Of a stretch of 48,374 nucleotides of DNA, positions 9,262 through 17,488 are shown in pieces. Below the pieces are notes generated by a model, which had not been told where the DNA came from, did not search any database, and worked only from the letters and a program-made list of their open reading frames with translations. Within the stretch, counting starts at the first letter, position 1. Every line of letters begins with the position of its first letter. Source of the stretch: JBOGZD01 sp050697155 (GTDB taxonomy: Bacteria; Actinomycetota; Thermoleophilia; Solirubrobacterales; 70-9); the NCBI GenBank assembly GCA_050697155.1, contig JBOGZD010000005.1:1-48374 (forward strand), given 5' to 3'. The translations under genes were made by a program, and so were the position numbers.

Positions 9262-10128
9262 TTATTCCAGCGAGGCGAAGGTGGCGGCGGCCCGCTCGCT
9301 GGACCCGCCCTCGATCTCGCCCGCGACCCGTCCGTCGCGCAGGAAGACGATCCGCCCGGCGATCGCGGCGACGCCGGGGTCGTGGGTGACCATGACCAGG
9401 GTCTGGCCCTCGGACTCGCTCAGGCCGCGCAGCAACTCCAGCACCTCGGCGCTGGAGCGGCTGTCGAGGTTCCCGGTCGGCTCGTCGGCGAGCACCAGCT
9501 CGGGCTCGCGAAGCAGCGCCCGGGCGATCGAGACCCGCTGCTGCTCGCCGCCCGACAGCTCGCCGGGCAGGTGGGTGGTGCGCTGGGAGAGTCCGACGCC
9601 CTCCAGCAGCTCCCGGGCGCGGGCGCGGGTGGCCTCGTCGCCCTCGCCTGCGATCAGGCCCGGCAGCAGCACGTTCTCCTCCGCGGTCAGCGAGGGCAGC
9701 AGGTTGAAGAACTGGAACACGAACCCGATTCGGTCGCGCCGCACCCGGGTGAGCCCGGCGTCGTCGAGTCCGTCGTAGCGCTCGCCGCCGAGGCTGATCT
9801 CGCCCCCGGTCGGGGTCTCGAGCGCGCCCAGCAGGTGCAGCAGGGTGCTCTTGCCCGACCCCGACGGGCCCATGATCGCCACCATCTCGCCGCGGCCGAC
9901 CTCGAGCGAGGCGCCGTCGAGCGCCCGCACCGCGGCGGCGCCCTCGCCGTAGACCTTGGCGAGGTCGCGGGCCACCAGCACCGGCGGGGCGGGCGGCTTC
10001 GCCGCCGCCTCGGCCTCGATCTCAGGCTCGGCGCGGGCGCCGTTTCGCGACAGCGCGATCAGCGCCTCGCCGGCGCGGCCGACGCCGTCGCGCACCCGCG
10101 CCGCGAGATCGTCGAGCAGCGGGCTCAT
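9262..10128 (-). CDS. ABC transporter ATP-binding protein (LolD/MacB type)
   Basis: A 288-residue ATPase with Walker A GPSGSGKSTLL, signature LSGGEQQR and Walker B LVLADEPTGNLDS, the typical pattern of the MacB/LolD/FtsE group. It has an extra N-terminus of about 50 residues (LLDDLAARVRDGVGRAGEAL, then an Ala/Glu/Pro linker) before VLVARDLAKVYG, which is not usual. That segment could be an amphipathic helix touching the membrane or permease. The ATG at 10128 lacks a clear ribosome site. It forms a two-gene operon with the permease. Confidence 0.93.
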   Translation of the reverse strand: MSPLLDDLAARVRDGVGRAGEALIALSRNGARAEPEIEAEAAAKPPAPPVLVARDLAKVYGEGAAAVRALDGASLEVGRGEMVAIMGPSGSGKSTLLHLLGALETPTGGEISLGGERYDGLDDAGLTRVRRDRIGFVFQFFNLLPSLTAEENVLLPGLIAGEGDEATRARARELLEGVGLSQRTTHLPGELSGGEQQRVSIARALLREPELVLADEPTGNLDSRSSAEVLELLRGLSESEGQTLVMVTHDPGVAAIAGRIVFLRDGRVAGEIEGGSSERAAATFASLE

Positions 10129-10171
10129 GGTTGAAAAGTGTGACGAATGGGCGGGAGCCGCTGTGTGACGC

Positions 10172-11197
10172 CTAGGGGCGGCCGAGCTCGTCCTTGAGTC
10201 GCTCGATCACCGGCACCGGCGAGGGGTCGACGCCGCGGTCGGCGGCGAGGTGGAGCGAGACCAGGTCGCCGAGCATCACCGCCCAGAGCATCCGGGCGAC
10301 GCGGCTCCCGCCCTCGGTCTCGACTCGGATCACCGCGGTCGCCGCGTCCGCGATCAGCTTCGCGGTCAGCTCGGCGCGCTCGCGCTCGCGCGGGTGCTGG
10401 TCGCGGTCCTCGAGGAAGATCGCCGCGAACGCGGGGCGCCCGCCGTCGGGCGCCCAGGCGACGATCTCGTTGTGGTCGAGCTCGGGGAGCTGGTGCGTGA
10501 ACGCGTGGCGCTTGGCGTTCTCGTTCACCTGCGTCTTCCAGCGGTAGGCGACCGGGACGGTCAGGTCGCAGCCGTAGATCGCGGGGATCGCGTCCCCGAT
10601 CGCCGCCGCGATCTCCGCGGCCCGCTCGACCAGCGCCTCGCGCTGCTCCTCGAGGAAGGCGGCGGCGAGGTCGATGTCGGTGTGGATCACCGGGGCGGCG
10701 CCGACGGCCGCGGCCACCTCGCAGGTGATCGCGACCATGTAGCCGACCGCCGCGCGAGGCCGAAGCCCGGCGGGTATCCCGATCACCGGGACGCCCGCGG
10801 TGCGGGCGGCATCGGCCAGCGCGCCACCGGTGGTGGCGACGATCCGCGGCGCGCCGATCGCCTCGGCCGCCTCGAAGCAGGCGAGGGTCTCCTCGGTGTT
10901 CCCCGAGTAGCTGGTGCATAGGATCGCCCGCTCGGGCTCGGTCCACGGCGGCAGGTGGTAGTCGCGAAAGACGTGCAATGGCCGCAGCAGCCGATCGCCG
11001 AGCGCGGCGCGGCTAAGCATCCCGCCGATCGCCGACCCCCCCATCCCGCAGACGATCAGCCCGCTGGCATCCTGCTCCTCGATCCCGGCCGACTCGAACC
11101 GCCACACGGCGTCGCGCAGGTGATCGGGCAGCGCCAGCACGTCGTCGAGCTGATCCTCGGAGTCGACCTCGCGGATGCGATCGAGTGAGTCGCTCAA
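10172..11197 (-). CDS. Bifunctional phosphoglucose/phosphomannose isomerase
   Basis: A 341-residue two-SIS-domain isomerase. GMGGSAIGG near residue 53 and SYSGNTEETLACFEAAE near 95-111 are phosphosugar-binding motifs of the PGI/PMI family. It interconverts fructose-6-P with glucose-6-P and mannose-6-P. Two in-frame TTG codons (11203 and 11197) are possible starts. I prefer 11197 because GAGGA then sits at normal distance. It is the last gene of the minus-strand sugar block and would feed mannose-1-P synthesis for the neighbouring pyrophosphorylase. A 35-bp hairpin lies between them. Confidence 0.88.
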   Translation of the reverse strand: MSDSLDRIREVDSEDQLDDVLALPDHLRDAVWRFESAGIEEQDASGLIVCGMGGSAIGGMLSRAALGDRLLRPLHVFRDYHLPPWTEPERAILCTSYSGNTEETLACFEAAEAIGAPRIVATTGGALADAARTAGVPVIGIPAGLRPRAAVGYMVAITCEVAAAVGAAPVIHTDIDLAAAFLEEQREALVERAAEIAAAIGDAIPAIYGCDLTVPVAYRWKTQVNENAKRHAFTHQLPELDHNEIVAWAPDGGRPAFAAIFLEDRDQHPRERERAELTAKLIADAATAVIRVETEGGSRVARMLWAVMLGDLVSLHLAADRGVDPSPVPVIERLKDELGRP

Positions 11198-11230
11198 GCC
11201 CAATCCTCTTCAAATATGCCACCGGTGATT

Positions 11231-11265
11231 GGCGCGTTCCTCTCGCTATGCGAGAGGAAAGCGCC
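11231..11265. repeat. 35-bp hairpin repeat, copy A
   Basis: GGCGC-N3-CCTCTCGC-TAT-GCGAGAGG-N3-GCGCC: arms of 16 bases around a TAT loop. It lies between PGI/PMI and the pyrophosphorylase gene. It matches copies at 33441, 34311 and 46129 in length, loop and both arm blocks. Read on the minus strand it would encode GAFLSHSER, the same peptide as the prmC copy. Confidence 0.92.
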
Positions 11266-11285
11266 ACTGGCGCTGGTGATTGGGC

Positions 11286-12338
11286 TCACGGCGCCAACGC
11301 TTCCGCCTCGACGGATTCCCCCGGCTGGATCCGGACACCGGGGGCCACGGCTGCGCCGGGCCCTATCGAGGCACCGGCTCCGATCACGGCCCCTTTGGTG
11401 ATCTCTGCGTCCTCCCCCACGCTCACATCCTCCGCAAGGATCGCGCCCTCGACCACCGCCCGCTCGCCAACCACACACCCATCCAGCACTACCGACTCCG
11501 CAACCCGCGCCCCCTCTGCGATCTCGCACCCGCCCCGCACCACCGCCCGCGGCCCGATCTCGGCCCCCTCGGCCACCCGCGCCTCGGGAGCGACCAGCAA
11601 TCCCGGCCCCGTGGCCTCGACCGCCGTCTCCACCCGCCCCTCGAGGATGTCCCAGCTCGACCGGAGGTACCGCTCCGGGGTCCCGATGTCCATCCAGTAA
11701 CCCTCGAGCCGCCGCCCGTACAGCCCCTGGCCGACCATCGGCGGGAACACCTCGCGCTCGATCGAGACCGCCCGCCCGGCCGGGATCAGGTCGATCACCG
11801 AGCGCTCGAGCACATAGGCGCCGGCGTTGATCTCGTCGGTGTCGATCTCGCCCGGGTCCGGCTTCTCGAGGAAGCCACGCACCTCGCCGTCCTCGGCGCG
11901 GCGGACGAGCCCGTAGGCGGACGGATCCTCGACCGGGTAGAGCGCCAGCGTCGCCGCCGCGTCGCGCGCCTCGTGGAGCTCGATCAGCGCCCCGAGGTCG
12001 AGGTCGGCGAGCACGTCGCCGTTCAGCGCCAGGAAGCGGTCGGCGAGCACCCCCCGGTCGGCGGCGAGCCGCAGCGGCCCGCCGGTCCCGAGCGGCGCGG
12101 GCTCTTCCAGATACCGAATACGCGGTCCGCCCGGCACCTCGTCCCCGAGCGCCGCGCGCAGGTCGTCGGCCTTGAAGCCGCACGCCATCACCACCTCGTC
12201 GACCCCGTGCCCGCCGAGCCAGTCGACCACGAAGCGCACGAACGGCCGATCGACCAGCGTCAGCGCCGGCTTCGGCACATCCAGCGTCAAGGGCCGCAGC
12301 CGGGTCCCCTCCCCCCCGACCAGCACCACCGCCTGCAT
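11286..12338 (-). CDS. NDP-sugar pyrophosphorylase with beta-helix domain
   Basis: A 350-residue nucleotidyltransferase starting MQAVVLVGGEGTRLRPLT, with KPALTLVDRP and LALNGDVLADLDL as substrate and metal-binding strands. GYWMDIGTPERYL near residue 225 is typical of mannose-1-phosphate guanylyltransferases. The C-terminal hundred residues are hexapeptide repeats (VVRGGCEIAEGARVAESVVL). The ATG at 12338 overlaps the stop of the UDP-glucose dehydrogenase gene by one base (TGATG), so the longer upstream open frame is not coding. Probable GDP-mannose synthesis, given PGI/PMI next door; sugar and nucleotide are inferred. Confidence 0.88.
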   Translation of the reverse strand: MQAVVLVGGEGTRLRPLTLDVPKPALTLVDRPFVRFVVDWLGGHGVDEVVMACGFKADDLRAALGDEVPGGPRIRYLEEPAPLGTGGPLRLAADRGVLADRFLALNGDVLADLDLGALIELHEARDAAATLALYPVEDPSAYGLVRRAEDGEVRGFLEKPDPGEIDTDEINAGAYVLERSVIDLIPAGRAVSIEREVFPPMVGQGLYGRRLEGYWMDIGTPERYLRSSWDILEGRVETAVEATGPGLLVAPEARVAEGAEIGPRAVVRGGCEIAEGARVAESVVLDGCVVGERAVVEGAILAEDVSVGEDAEITKGAVIGAGASIGPGAAVAPGVRIQPGESVEAEALAP

Positions 12339-13660
12339 CAGTCCTCGCTTGCCGAAAGCTCTACGGCCGCCCTGGAGTCCGCCGGCGGGCGCCCGATGCT
12401 GTCGTATTCGAACCCGGCCTCGCGCATCGCCTCGGGATCGAGGTAGTTGCGACCGTCGATGAGCACCGGGCTCGCCATGGTTGCGGCGAGCTCCTTCCAG
12501 TCCAGCCCGGCGAACTCGGACCACTCGGTGACCAGAACGGCCGCATGGGCGTCCTGGAGCGCGGCGCCGACGGATTCACACAGCTCGACCTCGGGCAGAA
12601 GCTCGCGAGCAGGTCGCTCCGCGATCGGGTCGTACGCCACGACCTGTGCGCCCTCCCCTTGCAACCGGGCAGCGAGAACCAGACTCGACGCCTCCCGCAT
12701 GTCATCGGTGTTCGGCTTGAACGCGAGACCCAGCAGCGCAACCCGCTTGCCGACCAGGGAGCCCAGCCGCTTCTCGAGCTTGCCGATCACCCGCCGCTTC
12801 TGCAGCTCGTTGACCTCGATCACCGAGGTGAGGAGTTGGAAGTGGTAGCCGGTATTCCCGGCGAGCTGTTTGAGCGCCTCGGTGTCCTTCGGAAAGCAGC
12901 TTCCGCCGTAGCCAATTCCGGCCCGCAGAAAGCTCGGTCCGATCCGCTCGTCCAGGCCCATGCCGCGCGCGACCTCGCTTACGTCGGCGCCGACCTCCTC
13001 GCAGACGTTGGCGATCTCGTTGATGAACGAGATCTTGGTGGCCAGGAAGGCGTTGGAGGCGAGCTTGATCATCTCCGCAGAGGCGACGTCGGTGCGGACC
13101 AGCTCGCCGCCGACCGGCTCGTAGATCTCGGCGACGGCGTCGGCGTGGGCCTCGTCGCCGGGGTCGGCGCCGACCACGACTCGGTCGGGGTGCATGAAGT
13201 CGTCGACCGCCGAGCCCTCCTTGAGGAACTCGGGGCAGGACACGTAGGCGAGGTCGGGCTTCTCGCGGCGGATCGCCGCGCCGGTGCCCGAGGGGACGGT
13301 GCTCTTCATCACCAGCGCGTGCTCGGAGCCCTCCGGTAGAGCGGAGACCACGGCGCGGACCCGCGAGAGATCGGCGTCGCCGGAGTAGGTCGGCGGGGTG
13401 TCGACGCAGCAGAAGAGCAGCGTCGCGCGGTCGAGCACGTCGGCCATCCGGGTCGTGAAATGGAGGCGGTCGCGGTTTCGCTCGACCAGCTCGGGCAGGC
13501 CGGGCTCGTGGATCGGCACCTCGCCCCCGGCGAGCGCGTCGATCTTCTGCTCGTCGACGTCCATTGCGTACACCGGGTGGCCGAGCTCGGCGAAACAGCT
13601 CGCCGTGACCAGGCCGACCCAGCCGACCCCGATCACCCCTATCGTCTGCTGCTCGGGCAC
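12338..13660 (-). CDS. ugd: UDP-glucose 6-dehydrogenase family
   Basis: A 440-residue nucleotide-sugar dehydrogenase that oxidises UDP-glucose (or a related sugar) to the uronic acid with NAD. GVIGVGWVG near residues 8-16 binds NAD. AGIGYGGSCFPKD carries catalytic Cys255. The C-terminal RVALLGLAFKPNTDDMREASS is the family's second signature. The GTG at 13660 leaves a 7-bp gap after the LCP gene; an ORF start further upstream would run into that gene. It supplies acidic sugar for surface polysaccharide. UDP-ManNAc dehydrogenase is less likely but not excluded. Confidence 0.9.
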   Translation of the reverse strand: MPEQQTIGVIGVGWVGLVTASCFAELGHPVYAMDVDEQKIDALAGGEVPIHEPGLPELVERNRDRLHFTTRMADVLDRATLLFCCVDTPPTYSGDADLSRVRAVVSALPEGSEHALVMKSTVPSGTGAAIRREKPDLAYVSCPEFLKEGSAVDDFMHPDRVVVGADPGDEAHADAVAEIYEPVGGELVRTDVASAEMIKLASNAFLATKISFINEIANVCEEVGADVSEVARGMGLDERIGPSFLRAGIGYGGSCFPKDTEALKQLAGNTGYHFQLLTSVIEVNELQKRRVIGKLEKRLGSLVGKRVALLGLAFKPNTDDMREASSLVLAARLQGEGAQVVAYDPIAERPARELLPEVELCESVGAALQDAHAAVLVTEWSEFAGLDWKELAATMASPVLIDGRNYLDPEAMREAGFEYDSIGRPPADSRAAVELSASED

Positions 13661-13667
13661 CGTGGCG

Positions 13668-15848
13668 CTACCCGCCCAGCTCCCGCATCGAGGTCGCGAT
13701 CGAGACCATCTCGCCATCCTCGACGCTCTGCAGGAGGCTGTTGCTGACCCAGTAGGAGGCCTTGCCGGTCTTCCAGCCGATCAGCCGCAGCCGGTCCCCG
13801 TCGTAGAACAGCCGGTAGTCGCGACCGTCGATCTCCCGGGTCTCGCTCGGGTTCTCGAGGATCGGGACGTCCTCCCAATTCGTGCCCGAGACCCCGTAGT
13901 ACTCCGAGAACCCGGACGGGCCGGGGACGCTGACGACCATCTTGTAGCCGTAGTACTTCTCCTTGTCGGGGCCGTCGATCGGGAACGCCCGCGAGGCGTC
14001 GCTGATCGCCGACTCCGGGGTGAGCCGGGTCGGGAAGAAGACCGGGAACCTGACCATCGGGTCGCCGCCCTTGGTCTCCGCGTTCTCGATCGCCTGCGCG
14101 TACTGCTGCCCGGCGGCGGTGGCGTCGATCATCGGCGGGCCTTCGGGCTCCCCCGCGGGCTTCTTCTCCTTCGGTCTCTTCTCGCCCTCGTCCTCGGGCG
14201 GGCGGTCGGGCTTGCCGGCGGGGCGGGCGCCGGGGGTCCCCTCGACTCCGAGGAACTGATCAACCGCTTTCTGGAGGGCCTCGTCGTCGTGGGTCACGTA
14301 CTCCGACGTGGCGTCGCCCAGCTGGGCCGGGAAGTGGACCTCGCTCACCGGGGCGTCCTGGACGCCGATGAACGTCTTCAGCAGCTCCAGCAGCGGCACC
14401 GCCTCGCCAATGTCCGAGGTCGTGTACTCGGTGAAGATGTCCAGCAGCTCGTTGCGGTCGCGGATCAGGGTCCCGGCGGGCAGCTTCTGACGCGCCTCGC
14501 GGAGGAAGTCCTGCTGGCGGGCCGAGCGCACGAGGTCGTTGTCGTCGAACCGGTAGCGGACGTACTGGAGCGCCTTGAAGCCGCAGAGGCGCTGATAGCC
14601 GGCCTCGATGTCGATCGCCGAGTAGTTCGACTCCTCGGGGATGAAGTAGCGGCGATCGACGTCGATGTAGACGCAGTCGATCGCGTTCACCGCGTCGGCG
14701 AAGCCGGTGAAGTTGATGTTGACGACGTGGTTGATGTCGAGCCCGGTGAGCTGCTTGACCACGTCGAGCGTGCGCCCGGGGCCGCCGGTGGTGTAGGCGA
14801 GGTTGAACTTGCCTATCCCCACCTTCGGAATGTTCACCTTCAGGTCGCGCGGGATCGACAGCAGCGCGATCGCGTCCTTTTCGGGGTCGACCCGCAGCAG
14901 GATCGTGGTGTCGGAGCGCCCGGGGACGCCCGGCTCGCTGAGCCGCTTGTCCGAGCCGATGATCAGGATCGTCTGCGGAGCGCCGCCGTCGACCTCCTCG
15001 AGCTGGTCGCGCAGCGGCGCCAGGGCGTCGTTGTCGCCCAGCCCCGCGGCGATGTCGGTGAGGTAGACGAGCAGGGAGACCGAGGTCGCAGTCGCCATCG
15101 AGATCACGATCAGCAGCGACGCGGCGAGAAAACGCGCCCAGATCGGCTTCGCCCGCGGCGGCTGGCCGTCCCCGTCCTCGGCCGCCGTCGCCGGCTCCGG
15201 GGGCGCCGGCTCCTCCGGCGCCTGCTCCTCGGCAGCGGGGGCGGCGGGCGGCTGTGGCGCCGCCGCAGCTCGCTTGCGCAGCCCGGCCATCGCCGCCTCC
15301 TCCGCCTCGGCGCGGTCGGCCAGTCCGACGGTCTCCGCCTCCACCGTCTCGCCGGGTGAGGCGGGCTCGTCGTCGGCTTCCACGGCCTCCTCGGACTCGG
15401 TCTGCTCGGGCACCTCGGCCTCGGGCTCGGCGGACTCCGGCACCTCGGCCTCGGCCTCGGCCTGCTGTGGCTGCTCGTCCAGCTCGGTGCCGGGCTCGTC
15501 CAGGTCGAGCACCCCCTCGTCCTCCTCGGCCGGCTCCGGCGCAGCCTGCTCAGGCTCCGGGGGCTCCTCCTCATCGAGCTGGTCGAACTCGCCGTCGAGG
15601 TCGCGGCCGACCTCGTCGAACTCCTCGGTGAACTCGGGCGCGGGGGCGTCGGCGTCGACATCCGCGGCCGCGGCGTCGACCTCCGCGGCCTCGTCCACTT
15701 CCCCGTCCTCGGGCGGGTTGGCCCCGGCGCGCTCGCGCCCGGCCCAGGTCGCGGGGGAGGGCGCCTCGGGGTCCGGGGTCGCCTGCTCCTCGCTCCCCTC
15801 CGCTCCCTCCTCGGGCGGCGGCCGGAGCTCGTCGTCGTCGTGCCTCAC
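13668..15848 (-). CDS. LytR-CpsA-Psr (LCP) ligase with long acidic cytoplasmic N-terminus
   Basis: A 726-residue membrane protein. Residues 1-235 are an acidic, Pro/Ala-rich, probably disordered cytoplasmic region. One membrane helix is at about 239-268. The extracellular LCP domain runs from about 292 to 455, with SDTTILLRVD, LLSIPRDLKV and QYVRYRFDDNDLVRSARQQ, which supply the Asp/Arg residues that bind polyprenyl-pyrophosphate. The last 170 residues form a further extracellular domain unlike the common LytR_C tail. LCP proteins transfer lipid-linked glycopolymers to peptidoglycan. Its ATG overlaps the peptidase stop as ATGA. The 235-residue acidic region is much longer than usual. Confidence 0.93.
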   Translation of the reverse strand: MRHDDDELRPPPEEGAEGSEEQATPDPEAPSPATWAGRERAGANPPEDGEVDEAAEVDAAAADVDADAPAPEFTEEFDEVGRDLDGEFDQLDEEEPPEPEQAAPEPAEEDEGVLDLDEPGTELDEQPQQAEAEAEVPESAEPEAEVPEQTESEEAVEADDEPASPGETVEAETVGLADRAEAEEAAMAGLRKRAAAAPQPPAAPAAEEQAPEEPAPPEPATAAEDGDGQPPRAKPIWARFLAASLLIVISMATATSVSLLVYLTDIAAGLGDNDALAPLRDQLEEVDGGAPQTILIIGSDKRLSEPGVPGRSDTTILLRVDPEKDAIALLSIPRDLKVNIPKVGIGKFNLAYTTGGPGRTLDVVKQLTGLDINHVVNINFTGFADAVNAIDCVYIDVDRRYFIPEESNYSAIDIEAGYQRLCGFKALQYVRYRFDDNDLVRSARQQDFLREARQKLPAGTLIRDRNELLDIFTEYTTSDIGEAVPLLELLKTFIGVQDAPVSEVHFPAQLGDATSEYVTHDDEALQKAVDQFLGVEGTPGARPAGKPDRPPEDEGEKRPKEKKPAGEPEGPPMIDATAAGQQYAQAIENAETKGGDPMVRFPVFFPTRLTPESAISDASRAFPIDGPDKEKYYGYKMVVSVPGPSGFSEYYGVSGTNWEDVPILENPSETREIDGRDYRLFYDGDRLRLIGWKTGKASYWVSNSLLQSVEDGEMVSIATSMRELGG

Positions 15849-16951
15849 GCCCGGTCGCCGTCGGCGCCGGCGGCGAGTCGCTGCGGCAGGTCAGAGACGA
15901 AGTCGACGATCGCGCGCCGGTAGCTCGCCAGCGAAGGGACCGACACCCATTCCTCCGGCCCGTGGTGGCCGGCGCCGAGCGGGCCGAACTCGACCGCCGG
16001 TACGCCGGCGCGCAGGAACGAGACCGCATCCGACGCGCCGTCACGCCCGACGCTGGTCACCTCGCCGGCGTGATGGGGGGCGGCTGCCTCGCACAGCGCC
16101 TGCACGAACGCCGACTCGGGATCGACCATCACCGGCGGGCGCTTGAAGCTGGAGACGACGGTCGCGCCCGGGATCCCGCGGACCTCGTCGAGGATCGCGT
16201 CGGGGTCCTGCTCGGGCAGGTAGCGGACGTCGACGTCGATGAAGCAAGTGTCGGGCACCTTGTTGAGGGCGTCGCCGCCGAGGATGCGGCCGAGATTGAT
16301 CGACGGGCGGTCGAAGAGCTCCGAGCTCTGTGACGAGAACGGTAGCGACTGGATCGCGCGGAACACGTCCACCGCGCGCAGGATCGCGTTCTCGCCCAGC
16401 CACGGGGTCGCCCCGTGCGCTGCGCGGCCGTCGACGCGGACTCGCATCGCCACCACCCCCTTGGCGGCGACGCCGACGTGCATGTCGGTGGGCTCGCCGG
16501 TGATCGCGAAATCGCCCACGAACCCCTCGTCGACGATCAGGTCGCCGCCGCGGTCGAGCTCCTCCTCGGACTCCTCGTCGGGGACGATCCCGAGGCGGAC
16601 CCGGACCGCGTCCTGGTCGCGCAGGTCGACGAGCGCCAGCAGCATGCACGCAAGCGCGCCCTTCATGTCATAGGAGCCCCGCCCGAGCAGCCTCTCGCCC
16701 TCGATCCGAGGCTCGAACTGCTCCGGCAGCCCCGGGACCACGTCCACGTGTCCGTGCAGGAGGACCGTGACCGGTGCCTCCTGCGAACCGACCTCGGCAA
16801 GCGTCACGGGAAGCCCGCGGATGCCGACCTGGCGGCTCTGGATGTCTCGTGCGTCGAGCCAGCCCTTCACGAACCCCGCGCAGAGCTTGATCCCCTCGTC
16901 GTGCGAGGAGTCGTAGGCGATCAGCTTCTCTGTCAGCAGCCGTTCGTCCAT
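15845..16951 (-). CDS. M20 family metallopeptidase (ArgE/DapE/CPG2-like)
   Basis: A 368-residue zinc amidohydrolase. Metal-site motifs are in order: HGHVDVVPG near 85-93, GRGSYDMKGALA near 110-121, PDEESEEE near 143-150, and a C-terminal GHHGPEEW near 334. The dimerisation (lid) domain occupies about 175-285. It cleaves an N-acyl or peptide bond, but the substrate cannot be told apart between acetylornithine, succinyl-diaminopimelate and dipeptides. It lies 39 bp after atpC and overlaps the LCP gene start, so it may link wall-precursor turnover with the envelope genes. Confidence 0.88.
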   Translation of the reverse strand: MDERLLTEKLIAYDSSHDEGIKLCAGFVKGWLDARDIQSRQVGIRGLPVTLAEVGSQEAPVTVLLHGHVDVVPGLPEQFEPRIEGERLLGRGSYDMKGALACMLLALVDLRDQDAVRVRLGIVPDEESEEELDRGGDLIVDEGFVGDFAITGEPTDMHVGVAAKGVVAMRVRVDGRAAHGATPWLGENAILRAVDVFRAIQSLPFSSQSSELFDRPSINLGRILGGDALNKVPDTCFIDVDVRYLPEQDPDAILDEVRGIPGATVVSSFKRPPVMVDPESAFVQALCEAAAPHHAGEVTSVGRDGASDAVSFLRAGVPAVEFGPLGAGHHGPEEWVSVPSLASYRRAIVDFVSDLPQRLAAGADGDRA

Positions 16952-16990
16952 GGGCGAAGCCGCCGGGGGCGGCCTGTCAGCTTAGGTCGC

Positions 16991-17410
16991 CTAGCCCGAT
17001 TCGGCGATCTGGATGAACGCCTCGGCGCGGGCGCGGTCGCGCTCGGCCTGCTCGGCGGCGGCGCTTCCGTCCTCGGCCTCCCGCAGCCGCGTCTCGGCGT
17101 CCTCGAGCCGCTGGCGCAGGTCGCCGGCATCGAGCCGGTCGGGGGGAATCGCCTCGGCGATCAGCACCCGGGCCCGGTTGGCGAACACCTCCAGCCAGCC
17201 CTCGCCCTGGGCGTAGGTCTCGACCTCCGACTCGGACTTGTGCAGCCGCAGCTCGGCGGGTACCAGCCGGGCGATCATCGGGATGTGGCGGGCGAGGATG
17301 CCGACCTCGCCAACGGTGGTCTTGGTCGAGAGCTGGGTCAACTCGCCCGAGAACACCTCGCCCTCGGGCGTCAGAACCTGAGCCTCCAGCTTTTCGTGAC
17401 CGTCGGCCAT
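16991..17410 (-). CDS. atpC: F1F0 ATP synthase subunit epsilon
   Basis: A 139-residue subunit that couples the rotor and inhibits ATP hydrolysis. The N-terminal beta-sandwich shows LEAQVLTPEGEVFSGELTQL and VGEVGILARHIPMIARLVP. The C-terminal half (from about 85) is a charged helical hairpin, DAGDLRQRLEDAETRLREAE. It is the last gene of the atp operon. No Shine-Dalgarno precedes the ATG at 17410; the sequence directly upstream is the arm of an AGTCGCC-type hairpin, which is odd for an essential gene. Confidence 0.96.
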   Translation of the reverse strand: MADGHEKLEAQVLTPEGEVFSGELTQLSTKTTVGEVGILARHIPMIARLVPAELRLHKSESEVETYAQGEGWLEVFANRARVLIAEAIPPDRLDAGDLRQRLEDAETRLREAEDGSAAAEQAERDRARAEAFIQIAESG

Positions 17411-17413
17411 GTC

Positions 17414-17488
17414 AGTCGCCAGTCGTCAGTCGCCAGTCGCCAGTCACCGGACCGAAGCCTGGCGACTGGCTGCTGGCGACTGGCGACT
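17414..17488. repeat. AGTCGCC-type long hairpin filling the atpD-atpC gap
   Basis: A left arm of about 30 bases (17414-17443, units of AGTCGCC/CAGTCG) pairs with a right arm (17459-17488) at about 27 of 30 positions around a 15-base loop. It fills the whole space between the atpD stop and the atpC start, so it is transcribed and folds in the operon mRNA. Related copies: 22224-22258 and 42063-42123. Confidence 0.92.

Noticed and set aside
13398..15359. 653-codon plus-strand frame opposite the UDP-glucose dehydrogenase and LCP genes
   Set aside because: Antisense composition only; the minus-strand genes have clear motifs.
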